Source: Bugula neritina
Taxonomy: Eukaryota > Bryozoa > Gymnolaemata > Cheilostomatida > Bugulidae
Length of the DNA stretch: 64,000 bases
Direction: 5' to 3'
NCBI GenBank assembly: GCA_964035545.1
Contig: OZ037767.1
Span: forward strand, 485,001-549,000
Shown here: one piece after another, positions 1 to 12,364 of the stretch
How the letters are laid out: each line of letters begins with the position of its first letter
Numbering within the stretch: the stretch's first letter is position 1
The notes under the pieces: generated by a model
Seen by the model: only the letters and a program-made list of their open reading frames with translations
Databases searched by the model: none
Told to the model about the DNA's origin: nothing
Program-made: the position numbers and the translations under genes

Positions 1-319
1 TTGTGTTAGAGTTATACTTACTTTTACTTTGTTGTGTTAAAGTTATACTTACCTCTACTTTGTTGTGTTAAAGTTATACTTACCTTTACTTTGTTGTGTT
101 AGAGTTATACTTACCTCTACTTTGTTGTGTTAGAGTTATACTTACCTCTACTTTGTTGTGTTAGAGTTATACTTACCTCTACTTTGTTGTGTTAGAGTTA
201 TACTTACCTCTACTTTGTTGTGTTAGAGTTATACTTACCTCTACTTTGTTGTGTTAAAGTTATACTTACCCTTACGTTGTTGTGTTAGAGTTATACTTAC
301 CTCTACTTTGTTGTGTTAG
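1..319. repeat. 31-bp minisatellite, about 10 copies, at an acceptor
   Basis: Ten head-to-tail 31-bp units run from the window edge to 319. Each unit carries a pyrimidine-rich tract ending in gttgtgttag. The last copy ends at the acceptor of the putative microexon at 320-346. Read on the minus strand the unit also contains a donor-like AGGTAAGT. The array probably continues to the left of the window. Confidence 0.9.
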
Positions 320-3300
320 GGATGGACACCTTCAATATTTTACGAGGTTTGCTTTTAGCCTAGTTTCTATCAGCTTTTAGCAGCTTACAGCCCCCCTCCC
401 CTCACTGTTCTGTTCCATAATCAGTTGCACCTTTTGCTGCAGCTCATTCTTATACCTTATAACCTGCGTGCTCTACACCGTAGTAGAGTTCTTAGTTTTG
501 ACTTTCACCAGCTGTGTACCCTTTTATATGCTGTATACCCTGTTATATACTCTTATATATGCTATTCTATACCCTGTTATATGCTGTTATATATGCTATT
601 CTATATACTGTTATATGCTATTCTATACCCTGTTATATTCTATACACTGTTCTATACTATTATATATGCTATTCTATACCCTGTTATATGCTTTTCCATA
701 CACTGTTCTATGCTGTTATATATACTGTTATATGCTATTCTCTATACTATTATATGCTATTCTATATGCTGTTATATTATGCTATTCTATATGCTGTTAT
801 ATGCTATTATAATGTAGTGAGTTATTTTACAGCCTCCTCGACCCAAAGAGTCAACCACCGGAAATGTCAGGACCCCGATTACTGCTCTTTCACCCAGACG
901 TACTTCCTATAACAAGTGAGTTCCACTCTTACTAGTACTGTTCACTATTACTTTTACTCACTACCAGTACTACTCACTACTAGTACTACTCACTACCAGT
1001 ACTACTACTCACTACCAGTACTACTCACTACCAGTACTACTTAGTATTAGTACTCACTACTAGTGCTACTACTACTACTAATTCTCTTACTACAAGTACT
1101 GCTTACTGTTAGTCTAGGTAATGTTATGCTGTTCACTGTACAACTAAAATTGGTAGTGTTTATCTTCTTCCAATAATAGCAAGTCATTCTATATTACGGT
1201 ATTATATTACAGCATTACGACATCATATTACAATATATTATATTATCTATTAATTTTTATTTTATGTTATGTTTTTAGCGCTCTCAAGAAATACAAACAT
1301 CTGAGTTTGTCTGAAGAAGATTTGCCTTCTCCTGGTAACTTTGACCTCATGAATGACCCTGACCTTTCTAGTTATCTGCAGAAGTCTTACAGTACTGCAG
1401 ACGTCAACTATCAGGAGTCTGTATCCACGACAACCCCTGATACAACTTCGGTATTATTCTACTTACCTGTATATCTACTCTGTACTTACCTATATATCTA
1501 CTATACTTACCTGTATATCTACTCTGTACTTACCTATATATACTATACTTACCTATATATACTATACTTACCTATATCTACTATACTTACCTATATATAT
1601 ACTATACTTACCTATATATACTATACTTACCTATATATCTACTATGCTTACTTCTACTTAGTGCCTACATCTACCTAACAAAGCTCTGTCTGTATCATAT
1701 CTAGGTCAGTAGTCTGTCATCAAACGTAAGTCCAGTACCGCCGCCACGACGGAAGAGACAAACAGACCAACGCACTGACTCCTCGCAGCAACTGATTGCC
1801 GTCTCGGCAGACGAAGATAAGGGACAAACAGACAGACACACTGATCCCTCACATAGTCTCATCCTCCTTTCTACAGAAAGCAAACGTAAGTGTATAGCTT
1901 TCTCCACTCTCCGTCTTTTGAATAGCTATTGCTATGTCGCACGGTGCAAGGATTGCTACTGCTATGGCACACGGTGGAAGGATTGCTACTGCTATGTCGC
2001 ACGGTGCGATCATAGCGAGAGGGCTAGCTGTCTAGTCTCAATCATTATTTTTGGGGTTGTCTGTTTCTTCACCGACCGGGTATATACTCAACGTCAGTCA
2101 GGTTTCATCTTCTATGAATTCAACTCATCAATTGTTTCTCACAAAATATAAGAGATTCAGTAGAGTTAAGGTAAACATCGCATTAAATGGTAAACATCAC
2201 GTGACACGTGTGCTAGCGTTCCCAGAGAACTGGTGACTGTGTTGTTATCACCGAGTCAACCTTGACCTGTTCTCAACGTATTATCTCGCTGCTTATCTCC
2301 TAGCTACCCCGACCTTCACCTTCACGCTCTGTTGCACTGCCAGCCACTCAGCTCGCACGTCTGCACTGCTAATGGAAAATTACTCTTCACACTTCACACA
2401 TGTTGCTACAGGAAACACTTATCGTTTCCCACAATTTCCTGGTTATATTACAATGCTGTCAACCTCACCCTGTCAACTTTTCTAATTGTTTCAGAATATG
2501 TAGTTGTTGCGCATAAAAAGGAGACTATTGAACAGTTGATCTCCACTACACAGTTACCTCTCAGCTTTATACTCACACTAACTTTTGTCCACTCTTTCTG
2601 GCTTATTGAAATTTGTAAGAATAAATTTTACCTGTGGCCATAGTCTGGTCAACCCCTATTTTAAACAGTACAAAATTTGTTACCTTGTTTGACCTTCACC
2701 GTTACTATTTATGGATACAGGAACCAGTGATAGCCACGAAATTGGTGTGTGTACTTTGCTCATGCTGTGCATGCAGCTGCTAGGTGTATTTTGTTTGTCT
2801 TATCTTCACTAATTGACTTTTTACCCAGGTCTCTCTCTTGTCTCTTACCTGTCTCTCACCTGTCACTCACTTTCTCTCTCCTGTCACTCACTTGTCTCTC
2901 TCTTGCCACTTGTCACTCACCTGTCACTTGTCACTCACCTGTCACTTGTCACTCACCTGTCTCTCCTGTCACTCAGTTGTTTTTCTCATCTTACAGCCAC
3001 GAAAGACACAGCCGCAGCCACGGAGGGATTTGAAGACAACTTTGTGCTGCCCCAACCCTTGCCAGCAGTCAGCAGCCCTCAGTCTACGTCAGCTGGCAGC
3101 ACCACCACACCAGCCACTCCTGCTGCTGGCAGCACCACCACAACAGCCACTCCTGCTGCTGGCAGCACCACCACAACAGCCACTCCTGCTCGCTCCAGTA
3201 TCAATGACCTCATAGGTCTAGACTTATCACCCAATGCTGCCAGTGAGGGGCCGGCCCTCTACAAGAGTAACCCAGCCAACAGCATCTGGAACAAGAGTCA

Positions 3301-3541
3301 GCCCAACTACCACGTCTCTGGTCACTCTCTCCGTCTCTCCGCTAACAACCCCTTCTCTCCGAGTTACGCTCAGTCAGTCAAACCCCTCATAACTCAAAGT
3401 ACCTCTTCACCATCCTTAGCAGCCATGACTCACAGCAATGGAGGGGTGCCGGTTAGACCGCCCCCTCCCACATTGACTCCTAAACCACTCAACCCACAGC
3501 CCACCCACAAATCTGACCCTCTAGCTGACCTCAAGTGGTAG
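320..3541 (+). CDS. DENND1/connecdenn-like protein, C-terminal exons
   Basis: Exons are 833-915, 1279-1450, 1705-1885 and 2997-3541 (stop TAG), all GT-AG and in phase, giving about 326 residues. A 27-nt in-frame microexon at 320-346 may precede them. The product is disordered and rich in Pro, Ser and Thr. The last exon carries endocytic motifs: FEDNF (FxDxF, AP-2 ear ligand) at 3029-3043, LIGLD (clathrin box) at 3209-3223 and NPF (EH-domain ligand) at 3347-3355. The first exons read PPRP, then RRTS, then LKKYKHLSLSEED, in the same order as similar blocks C-terminal to the DENN domain of human DENND1A. In that family this tail links a Rab35 exchange factor to clathrin-coated pits. The DENN domain would lie left of the window. 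The last exon contains an in-frame 33-bp repeat (AAGSTTTTATP, three copies). Another clathrin adaptor such as SCYL2 remains possible: the motif logic is firm, the family less so. Confidence 0.6.
500..812. repeat. AT-rich degenerate minisatellite in intron
   Basis: Irregular repeats around tatgctattctatacc and ctgttatat fill the intron before the exon at 833. Open frames here in all three + frames are repeat artefacts rich in Tyr, Cys and Leu. Confidence 0.8.
945..1085. repeat. Short tandem repeat (ctactcactaccagta)
   Basis: About eight degenerate copies of a 15-16-bp unit lie in the intron 916-1278 of the DENND1-like gene, just 3' of the donor at 916. Confidence 0.75.
1455..1660. repeat. 19-bp minisatellite in intron
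   Basis: Units of the type ttacctatatatactatac fill the 254-nt intron 1451-1704. Each unit contains cttacct, a donor-like sequence on the opposite strand. Confidence 0.8.
1921..2012. repeat. About 30-bp direct repeat, three copies
   Basis: Three copies contain gctactgctatg and gcacggtg. They lie in intron 1886-2996 of the DENND1-like gene, shortly after the donor. The rest of this 1.1-kb intron shows no gene-like content apart from the CTGTCACT-type repeats near its 3' end. Confidence 0.75.
2828..2978. repeat. CT-rich repeat upstream of acceptor 2996
   Basis: Degenerate units of cacctgtcacttgtcact and ctctcttgtct form a long pyrimidine-rich tract that ends about 20 nt before the acceptor of the last DENND1-like exon. 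It could act as an extended polypyrimidine tract. Confidence 0.7.
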
Positions 3542-3751
3542 CCCGAGGTCTCTGCATTAGACAGGGCGTTGGCTCAAACCTCCCCTGTCAGCTATTTTTC
3601 TACTTGTAACTTTTTGCTATTTAAACAGTTGAAGCTGTAGTGTGTTTTCTTATTACTTTATTTAAATATTATGTAGGTACACAAAGTATATGCAAACATT
3701 TTATAATAATATATAATATATTATTGAGCACACAGATAAAAATATATATAT

Positions 3752-3757
3752 AATAAA
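3752..3757 (+). promoter_or_regulatory. Candidate polyadenylation signal of the DENND1-like gene
   Basis: An AATAAA hexamer lies about 210 nt after the stop codon at 3541 in AT-rich DNA. It is the first canonical signal downstream on the + strand. The convergent CDO1 gene ends 0.8 kb further on. Confidence 0.4.
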
Positions 3758-4407
3758 ATTGGACTCAACACTGTCCTTAAGTTCAATCCTTTCCAACTAT
3801 ACAATACAATACAATGCAGGATTTCATAGAATTTGCTGTAACTTTCCATAACAGAGGCATGCATTCCCTGACCATGCCAGATGTGACTATCAGCATGTTA
3901 TCACACCAGCTGTCAACAACATGCCAATATGTAAATGTAGGCTGAGTAAAAGTATAATAATTTATTAACAAAATAACTCTTTGGAATTATAAAATGCTGT
4001 GGGCTGGCCTCAACTCCGGCGTATTTGTATTCCTGTCTGCACGTGCCCAGTGACTTAGTTATCTTCAGTTATACAGCATTCGCTTCCATTAACTATATGA
4101 GACCCACCTTTTGGCTGTAAAGTAGTATAATACCAATACAATATAACTCACTGTACAACACTCAATATGGCGTACAGTGTAAGTGTTGGTGACATGTTTT
4201 AGTGATTCAAGTGAAAATCAAACATGATAAAGTGATGTGGATATCACAAATATGAAATTAGGTTATTTTTAGATTGTGTATTGTTGCTATAGATATATTA
4301 TTTACTGTTGGAAATATCATTATCTGCAGTAAGTAAACAAGTCAACAGAGTTGCTGTATGCTAGACTCAGCTATCCAAATGTTTTGGCAGTTCTTGTGTT
4401 ACAGAAT

Positions 4408-4512
4408 CAACTCGTAATAGTAAGTATAAGCTAGTGATATCTACCAACTCATAATAGTAAGTATAAGTTAGTGATATCTACCAACTCGTAATAGTAAGTA
4501 TAAGTTGGTGAT
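4408..4512. repeat. About 37-bp direct repeat, three copies
   Basis: Three copies of a unit containing aactcgtaatagtaagta and agtgatatctacc lie just 3' of the CDO1 coding end on the minus strand. No function is evident. Nothing gene-like is seen between 3760 and 4400. Confidence 0.75.
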
Positions 4513-4560
4513 ATTAACCTTAACATAATCATGATTTATATACATGGCTATTTAATGTGG

Positions 4561-7500
4561 CTAAAACTGATTGATGAAACATAGACTGGGCACCTTAAAG
4601 GGAGTCCTTTGACCGGCTTTGCTGTAGAATGTCATTTTGCACATAGTTTTGTGTCCAGTTCTCTGATCAAAGCTGCCACACTCTAAGAAGGGAGGACTGT
4701 ATAAATGTAGACTCACTGCCTTGTCCGTGAAACTGGGGTTTTCAACTCTGTGCAGGCCAATGTCGTCTGAAATATACGGAGTTGTCATTCCTTGCATAAC
4801 TTAGACTGCTCTAGAGCTTTTATTGTTAAATTCAAATGTAACTAAACTAAAGAAATTCCATTAAGCCACCTAGAAGTACATTGTTTCTAAAATCTAAAAG
4901 TTGATTTATGGCTAAACTGTATAATGAGCCTGACTCCCTGTTTCATGTTGCAGACAGCACCTGACAAGTGTATTCTACAGATAGCTGACTAGCTGCAGAC
5001 AGCACCTGATAAGTGTATTCTACAGATAGCTGACTAGCTGCAGACAGCACCTGACAAGTGTATTCCACAGATAGCTGACTAGCTGCAGACAGCACCTGAC
5101 AAGTGTATTCTACAGATAACTGACTAGCTGCAGACAGCACCTGACAAGTGTATTCTACAGATAGCTGACTAGCTGCAGACAGCACCTGACAAGTGTATTC
5201 TACAGATAACTGACTAGCATATGAGCAGGTGCCACCCACCACAGATATACGTCGTCTCGTTAGTGTTAAAGTGTTTCGTGACTCTGTGACTCATAGGGTC
5301 TCCCTCCTCCTTCGGCCAATCAAATAGCACCTCATTGAGCTCTCCGTCCAAAATCTGAAGGTCAGACATATTTACATAATGAGCGTGTTTACTGTGATAA
5401 GGAAATTTTCAGTGATCTAAATATTGGTTACATGTTAGGGTAGATGAAAACAACAATTATTGTGGTTATACAGACTCTGCATATGCTACTATCTGCACAA
5501 AATATACTATCTGCACATAAATACTATCTGCACAGTATACACTATATCTGACTATACATAATATAGACCCAGTCTACTAGCAGGGAATTGAAGTTATAGT
5601 TTCATAGACTAATAAATTCTATCTAATAATGTTTAATGTTCATACTTATGTCTTTTAACAAACCTACTGTGGGCGTAAGCTCTGGATTAACTGTCACATA
5701 CATCACATACGTCACATACGTCACAGACAAAATGTCAACAAAATTAATTCTAAATCAGAAATCCCTCCACCTTTTCCCAACTGCCACTCAAGTGCTGATG
5801 CATGTTCTACGTTATGCATTCCACACTTGATATAAAATATATTCTTTTCTACTGTTTTGACATTTTTTGTTTAAGCTACATTATCAAACTGCAAGCTGAA
5901 ATATTTCTACTACCACAGGTGAAGTGCATTCCTCCACACTTGTAATGTAGTCACAGTGTTTGTTAGAGGCAGCATACCTTCATAAAGCAGTGAGCGTCAG
6001 CGTGGTCGTGTATGGCCGAACCCTGAGCCTCATTCCAACATAAGACAATCAAATTAAACTTCTCATTCCCCTCGTCTACCAAGTTCCTGGTGTACCTGGG
6101 AGATTTAAATTCCATATGATTACATGTATAATATATAGTATATACTATTTCACATAATGTACTGTTATAATAATAATAATAATAATAGTAATAATGTAGA
6201 TATATAATGAAAGTAATAATATAATACTTTAATAATAGTAATAATAAAAGTATATATAGGTGAATATTTAAAAGTAGGAGAACACGAAGGGTTATCTGTG
6301 GAATATGAATTAGTTTGACTGTCTCCTCTCTGCAGATTAACTCTCCCTGTACCAGCAGCACAGGCGGGGGGGGGGGGGGGAGGGTCATAAAGTGTATCAT
6401 TGCTGCTACTCACGGTATGAAGTGTAAATATAGGTCACTAGGCTAAATATAGACAAGTTATACCTTAAGGGACATCTCACTGGTATCAGGAGAATTGTGA
6501 GGCAAGAAGGTCAATGCTTTCTTTAAGCATGTTTTCATAAAATAATCCCTTTCCCCGCTGCAACTGTTAGCAATACATTTCACAATACATGACTGGATAT
6601 ATATGTGCTATTACAATAGTGTATATTCAATTATTTCACAGTTCTTTCACTTCCACTATATAGCAGAGTACTAAATGATTAGCCCTTTAATACTATACAC
6701 TGTATTTGTTTGGCCTACATTCACCTACAGAATATAATAAAATATAATAAAGAGACTTAAGTTGGTTGTCCAGTTTACGTCAACATGTTATTCAACAGTT
6801 TGTTTGTATCTACAGGATAACACGCCATATATACTTCACACAGTACAGTAACACTAGCACCGGTTTACTAACACAGACCATAGTAATTATACTAATGAGA
6901 ATGTAACATACTGTGGCTGTAGCCAGTTGCATAGTAATTACTTACCATAAACTATGCTACTTGATAGGTAGAGTTAATATTATATGGCAACATTTACAAA
7001 GAAGTTACAGTTTACTCAATATAAATACTCTTTGAAGTGTGTTATACTATTTGCAGTGTGTTATAGTTATACTCTTTACTGTGTGTTATAGTTATACTCT
7101 TTACTGTGTGTTATAGTTATACTCTTTACTGTGTGTTATAGTTATACTCTTTACTGTGTGTTATAGTTATACTCTTTACTGTGTGTTATAGTTATACTCT
7201 TTACTGTGTGTTATAGTTATACTCTTTACTCTTCACTCTAAGTCTAATATAATAAGATATTAAACATTATATAGTATAATATATCATAACCATTAACATA
7301 ATAATATAATGTAGTGTAACATAACATAATATAATATAATAAAATTAACACAGAACATTTTAAAGCATTTTCAAATAAAATTATATTATTTAGATCTCAT
7401 TAAAATGTTGATTTACTAATAAACATATGACACAGTTACACCAGAACCTAAACAGTTATAGGTGCACCATTAAGTACCACTTTGTATCCATAATATTTTA

Positions 7501-7683
7501 CCTGTACTCGTCAAACTTGGCATATTGTGCCCAGTCGGACTCTTTACTCTTGTAGCTGTTCATCACAGCCTTCACATAGTCAGTGTCAATTTCATTATCT
7601 TCAAATATTTCATGCAACTTCTTCACCAACTGCTCAAAGTTTTCAATCGGCTCTAGATTGTAATTTTTTGGACAGCTTTCCAT
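4561..7683 (-). CDS. CDO1: Cysteine dioxygenase type 1
   Basis: Cytosolic non-haem iron enzyme that oxidises L-cysteine to cysteine sulfinate, the entry to taurine synthesis and cysteine breakdown. Four minus-strand exons, 7502-7683, 5978-6095, 5240-5354 and 4561-4766, join in phase with GT-AG borders to 206 residues (human 200). The iron ligands His90, His92 and His144 are present, as are Cys97 and Tyr161, the pair that forms the thioether cofactor in animal CDO. Tyr161 lies in SLHLYSPPF and the cupin motif reads [10 protein letters not shown]. All five are shifted by four positions from the human numbering, so the active site is intact. The ATG at 7683 begins [19 protein letters not shown], which matches the family N-terminus. 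Intron 1 holds a 25-bp minisatellite, and intron 3 a 45-bp one 12 nt from the exon 3 donor. Convergent with the DENND1-like gene. Confidence 0.96.
4952..5218. repeat. 45-bp minisatellite, six copies, CDO1 intron 3
   Basis: Six near-identical 45-bp units (gcagacagcacctga, then agtgtattctacagat). The length is a multiple of three, so the minus strand has a 99-codon open frame, but this is intronic: CDO1 reads correctly only if the region is spliced out. Confidence 0.95.
6170..6250. repeat. (AAT)n microsatellite, CDO1 intron 1
   Basis: A run of aataataat triplets with interruptions. A pure G tract of about 14 bases follows at 6367-6380. Both lie in intron 1 of CDO1. Confidence 0.85.
7040..7232. 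repeat. 25-bp minisatellite, about seven copies, CDO1 intron 1
   Basis: Near-perfect 25-bp units (tgtgttatagttata, then ctctttactg) in tandem, with very little divergence, so the expansion is recent. They are followed by AT-rich DNA to about 7350. Confidence 0.95.
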
Positions 7684-10600
7684 TGTTTATTCTGCTTGTT
7701 GTTCTAACAAATTTTCTTTGCCTTTTTAATGTTATCTGCTCCCGTCTTATTAGACTGCAAATTGTTAGATCGTCTGCAACTAATACTATACTGAAGTTGA
7801 TGAACTGCTGCACCTCCTCTCTCGTTTCTATCTCATTGAAGTATCAACGTACAGGAATTGATTTCTCCTGAGCCCGTTTGTGACCAGCAAGTCATTATCC
7901 AATCAGCGTAGAGCTACACACGTGTATTTGTTTACACAGCCAGCGTGATGTATAACAGCTGCGTATTGCTACTGTATAACAAAGAGGTAGCCAAAGGTTT
8001 GGAAAGATTTGGGATTTCAATGAAACTTTATAATCAACTGCAGCGGTAAGATAGACTCTTATGTAAGCCATATGCAATAGATTGGGGGCATGTCACCTGC
8101 AACCAATGAAGTGTGGGTATTGTGCCTTGCCACCTCCCTCTATTATAAACAGATGGTCTTGTAACACAGGATCTGCAATAACTTGACTTTACAGAGTGAA
8201 TGTTGGCATTTATCCATACTCTCTCCTTCAGGGCATGAAACTTTATTATCCAATATTCCAACTTCCTTATGCAAGAGTATAGCTGGTCCATTTAGTTTCC
8301 AGTTAAATACTAAACAGCTGATGAGATATAAAGATAAAATCAAATTTGATTATCAAGTTATAATATTGCTATTATTTTCCACTAGTAACTTATTTATGTT
8401 CAATAAATCAAAATGACATAAAATTAATCATGATTGATTAGTGGTTAAAGCTTGTGTGACTAGCAATTTTTAGACTGTTGCTGATTGGTCACACCCTCTT
8501 ATTGTAGTATGTACAGAATATAGGACAGACAGACTGCACACGCCAGTGTCTATGTTGCAAGGTGATATAACTGAGTGAGATAAAAGGCAGAGAGAGAAAG
8601 TGATGGTACCACTGTGAGGTGTCTCAACTCAGGTGTATTCATATAGCTATGTGGTTATACAGGTATAAGGGGCTTAATATGGTACACTGGTAAATCTAGC
8701 TAAGAGCAAACTGAGTTGTTGGTAACTACAACGAATTACAATGTTTATATAGAATTTCTGTGAGGTCTTTAGAAAAAGTATAATGCATGTTTTGAAAATC
8801 AAAGTATAATGCATTCCAGAAGTTATTGAGTTAGAGTGTGAGCCTAATACAAGGTGGGGGGTGGGGTGGAGGCCACATCAATGCTGCTCCTTCAGTTATT
8901 TGTTGGTTAATGTTTTCCTTATGTTATTTGTACTTAATGTGAAATGTTGGCAACTTTTCAGCTGAACTCACAGCTTTGATTAAACAAAATGTTGCAATAG
9001 CTATGCATGTTGACAGACCTACGCAATGGAAAATTTTCCTTTAAATCCTATAAACTCATTCCAGTTTAAGAAAAGGAATTCCATGTACCTGTTTCCGAAA
9101 TAATTTTGAAACTAAAACAGTTTGGTGTTTCCAACTAAAAGAATAGAAGTGTTTGTATGAGTAACTATGTCACTATGATAATATAATGGACAAAAGAATA
9201 AATAAATCTAACATAAGTCCAGAGTTGTGTAAACTTTTAGAACTTATTTTGTTATAAATTAGAAAGTTATCTTCTCCCTGTTTTCTTAGTGACTCTTCCA
9301 GACCCTGAAAAAGAAACTGCTTTTATAATATGCGTCAGCCCGGAGGAATCATCATGCTGTCACTTTACTAGTATTTTCTGTGAAGAGAAACTGTCTTACA
9401 TTCTCATACATGAAGGAACTGCATTGAAAACAAAACCTATCAGATCTAAAGATATGGCTCAGTCTATTTAAAGTAATTCGGTTCTGTTGCATTATCAAAT
9501 AAGCTGATAAAAAAAGATGAAATAGACATGTGCAGACAACTCTCAAGTTATATTAGAAAGAGTTCTGACAGCACTTGTCTGGTAGCAGCTCTCAGCTTGT
9601 ATAGGTAACTTCAAGAAAGCTATAAATAGCATCTGCAGTATAAAGAATAACCAACATAGGAAATATAAATCTGCTTTTTGTTGGGTTACAAATATCTCAA
9701 TAGATTGCTAAATATTTTGATACTTATAGATGGATGCACAGATAAGCTCAAACATGCTACACATTATGTACATATAGAGGAGAGAGAAGGAAGGACTTAT
9801 AATATAACAACCCAGCATCATGCAGTGAATTAGTTCTGTAAACTTAGTATAGTTTAGATCAGGGTGGTATCAGCAACAGCCCGTCTCCGCAGCTACCACA
9901 TCCACTGCTCCATTAGAAAATGCAATGAAATTAGTACATCAGTTATTCAATAGAAATTGACTTAAAACTGAGTTGGCTGGAGCAATTATATACGATATCT
10001 TTCATTTGTCTACTAGAAAGCTACAAAAGGCTTTAGTGACATGAAAAAGCGATTGTAAGTACGAGTTTGTGTGATCAATTTCATCTCAGGTTGAACAGTT
10101 GCATAGAAAGACTGGGCATTAGCCTCACTATATCATACATTATTGAACATCATTTAATTGGATTGATGATGTCATCTGGGAACATTGTGAACTTATTGAC
10201 TGAGGAACTCTGGGTAGTCTATGGTAGAGTTTGTTTGTTATGTATTACACACTGCATGATAGTAGTACACAGAAAGAAGCTAAAGGTTGAGTATTTACTG
10301 CAGAGTTGTAAACTTTGTGAATGTAGCTGTAAACAATTATTAAAAACAGTGGAGGCTTTCAATTTTTATCTAAAACTAAAGAAAATGCTTTTTAGTTATA
10401 AAATACACCATTTTTTATTTTTAAAATTAATAATATAACATCTTTAAACCATTTTTATTCCAAACAGAGTATCTTATTTTTTCAGGGGTAAAAATTAAAG
10501 TATGCCATTGGAAAATGCTTAGCAATGCTTTTAAATAAAGAGAAATGAAGTTGAGGGTGACTCACTAAACCACCCTCACTGTAAACCATGAATACAGACA

Positions 10601-12364
10601 TATTAAGGGCTTCTGTAACACTCAGCGTAAGGGTTTTACAATAATTAGTGGTTTGTTTGACTTGCTAATGTCTGGCAATCAAGTGATGTTAAAAATTGAC
10701 GTCTGATTTTAAATCGACTGCATCTGAGAGTGATTCAGTTTCCTAATCAATATGTAGCCACTTTACTCTTAGCCTCAGCACCAGTCATCTTCAACTCCCT
10801 TCTTTATTAAGTGATGTGCAAATAACCATTACTTTCACATGAAAGCAGAGAACGTAGACTTCACAACACACTGCTATGACACTGACTGTCTTCCATAATG
10901 TAGTTGAGATTCTATTCAACCAGATAAACCAACGAGTGTTGCTGTTAGCCACTGACTCGCTGACCTATTCTGCTGGTGTCGCAGGTTAAGGCGCAGGTAA
11001 AAATATAGAGTAATATCCTGGCAGAGTATTTAGCTCAGCTGATTGTAGAGTGAATGTTATTTGATAGGAATATGTTGTGTTTAGTGCTTTCTGCATGGGA
11101 GATATAGGAATATGTTGTGTTTAGTGCTTTCTGCATGGGAGATATAGGGATATGTTGTGTTTAGTGCTTTCTGCATGGGAGATATAGGGATATGTTGTGT
11201 TTAGTGCTTTCTGCATGGGAGATATAGGTATATGTTGTGTTTAGTGCTTTCTGGGAGAGAATATGGTTTGAGTTGCTGCATTTTCTGCTATGAAGTTCTG
11301 GATGAAATTTCCATAATAAAACTATAGATTTTTAATTTAGGTATTCAGTTTGAATAAAGTTTTGTTAATTATGCATTGGTATGAAATTCGAAGGTAACAC
11401 AACTAATAAACATGTAGTTATATAATATGTTGTTAAGTGTAATATAACTTCAATTATTTAATATAATGTACTATAAAATGTAATTATAATTTGGAGACCT
11501 TTTGAATTTTGTCATATATATGTTTCAGTAAGTTAAAAGTCAATTGATTGCCTTCTGCAGGTAATAATTGATTTTAAAGAAATTAGACTAATTTACATCC
11601 TCTTTACAGTAAGTATTATACAAACTGTATTATATTATAATATACCACCATGTGATATTATTTAATATTATATACGTTATATTGTACTAGTGTATATTAT
11701 ATTATAGTATATTATTGTATATTATACTATATTATGTTATATAATATGCTATGCTATATTATATCATATTATATTGTATTATACTATATTAGTATATATC
11801 ATGTTATAGTATACTATGCTATGTTGTATTATACTATATTATATTGTATTGTATTATACTATATTATTATATTATAGTATATTATATAGCTCTAACAATC
11901 ATTCAATATCTCTATAATATGTTTGATTAGTGTTATATTGGAAGTACTTAACTGAAGCTTTACTCCTACTTAGTTTGTAACTTTAAACTAAACCTGCATT
12001 ATTAATAATTCAATATTTCAGAGTGAAAACTATGTACAGTAGAATATATCCCTGTATATAGTAGAATATATCCCTGTAGAATTCATTCTTATAAACAACG
12101 TATAGTGAACTTATTGAGCTGCGATTTTATTTCTAAAATAAAGCACGATTTTTCCGTTCTATTATAATATTTAATTTCCCTGAAGAATAATGCAAGGGTT
12201 GAAAAGCTTACTGCTGGTCTCTTTTAAGACGATTATAATTATCAAAGTGAAGAAAATAAACAAATTAATATATGCAATAAAATATAATTAAACTTTGGTT
12301 CAAGATTTTGTAAATGAGTTTTGAGTGTAACACATCAACCCACAGCAATGCAAACTTTTATGTA
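7684..12364. other. Gene-poor spacer between CDO1 and the satellite
   Basis: No family is recognised here. It holds the CDO1 upstream region, a 40-bp minisatellite at 11041-11256 and AT-only stretches at 11620-11890. Two open frames were considered. 9291-9471 (+) follows an acceptor-like ttttcttag and could be a terminal exon. 10067-10438 (+, 123 codons) starts with GTG and has no recognisable domain. Neither shows enough protein character to be called a gene. Confidence 0.6.
11041..11256. repeat. 40-bp minisatellite, about five copies
   Basis: Near-identical units containing atatgttgtgtttagtgctt and tctgcatgggagatatag. The last copy is truncated. Confidence 0.92.

Noticed and set aside
4943..5242. 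99-codon frame of [15 protein letters not shown] repeats
   Set aside because: 45-bp intronic repeat in CDO1. The enzyme aligns with its family only when this is spliced out.
9291..9471. 60-codon frame after an acceptor-like ttttcttag
   Set aside because: Looks somewhat protein-like, but no upstream partner exon or family could be found, so it is left as a note.
10067..10438. 123-codon frame in the CDO1-satellite spacer
   Set aside because: GTG start, no recognisable domain, AT-driven composition and no splice partners. It may be chance.
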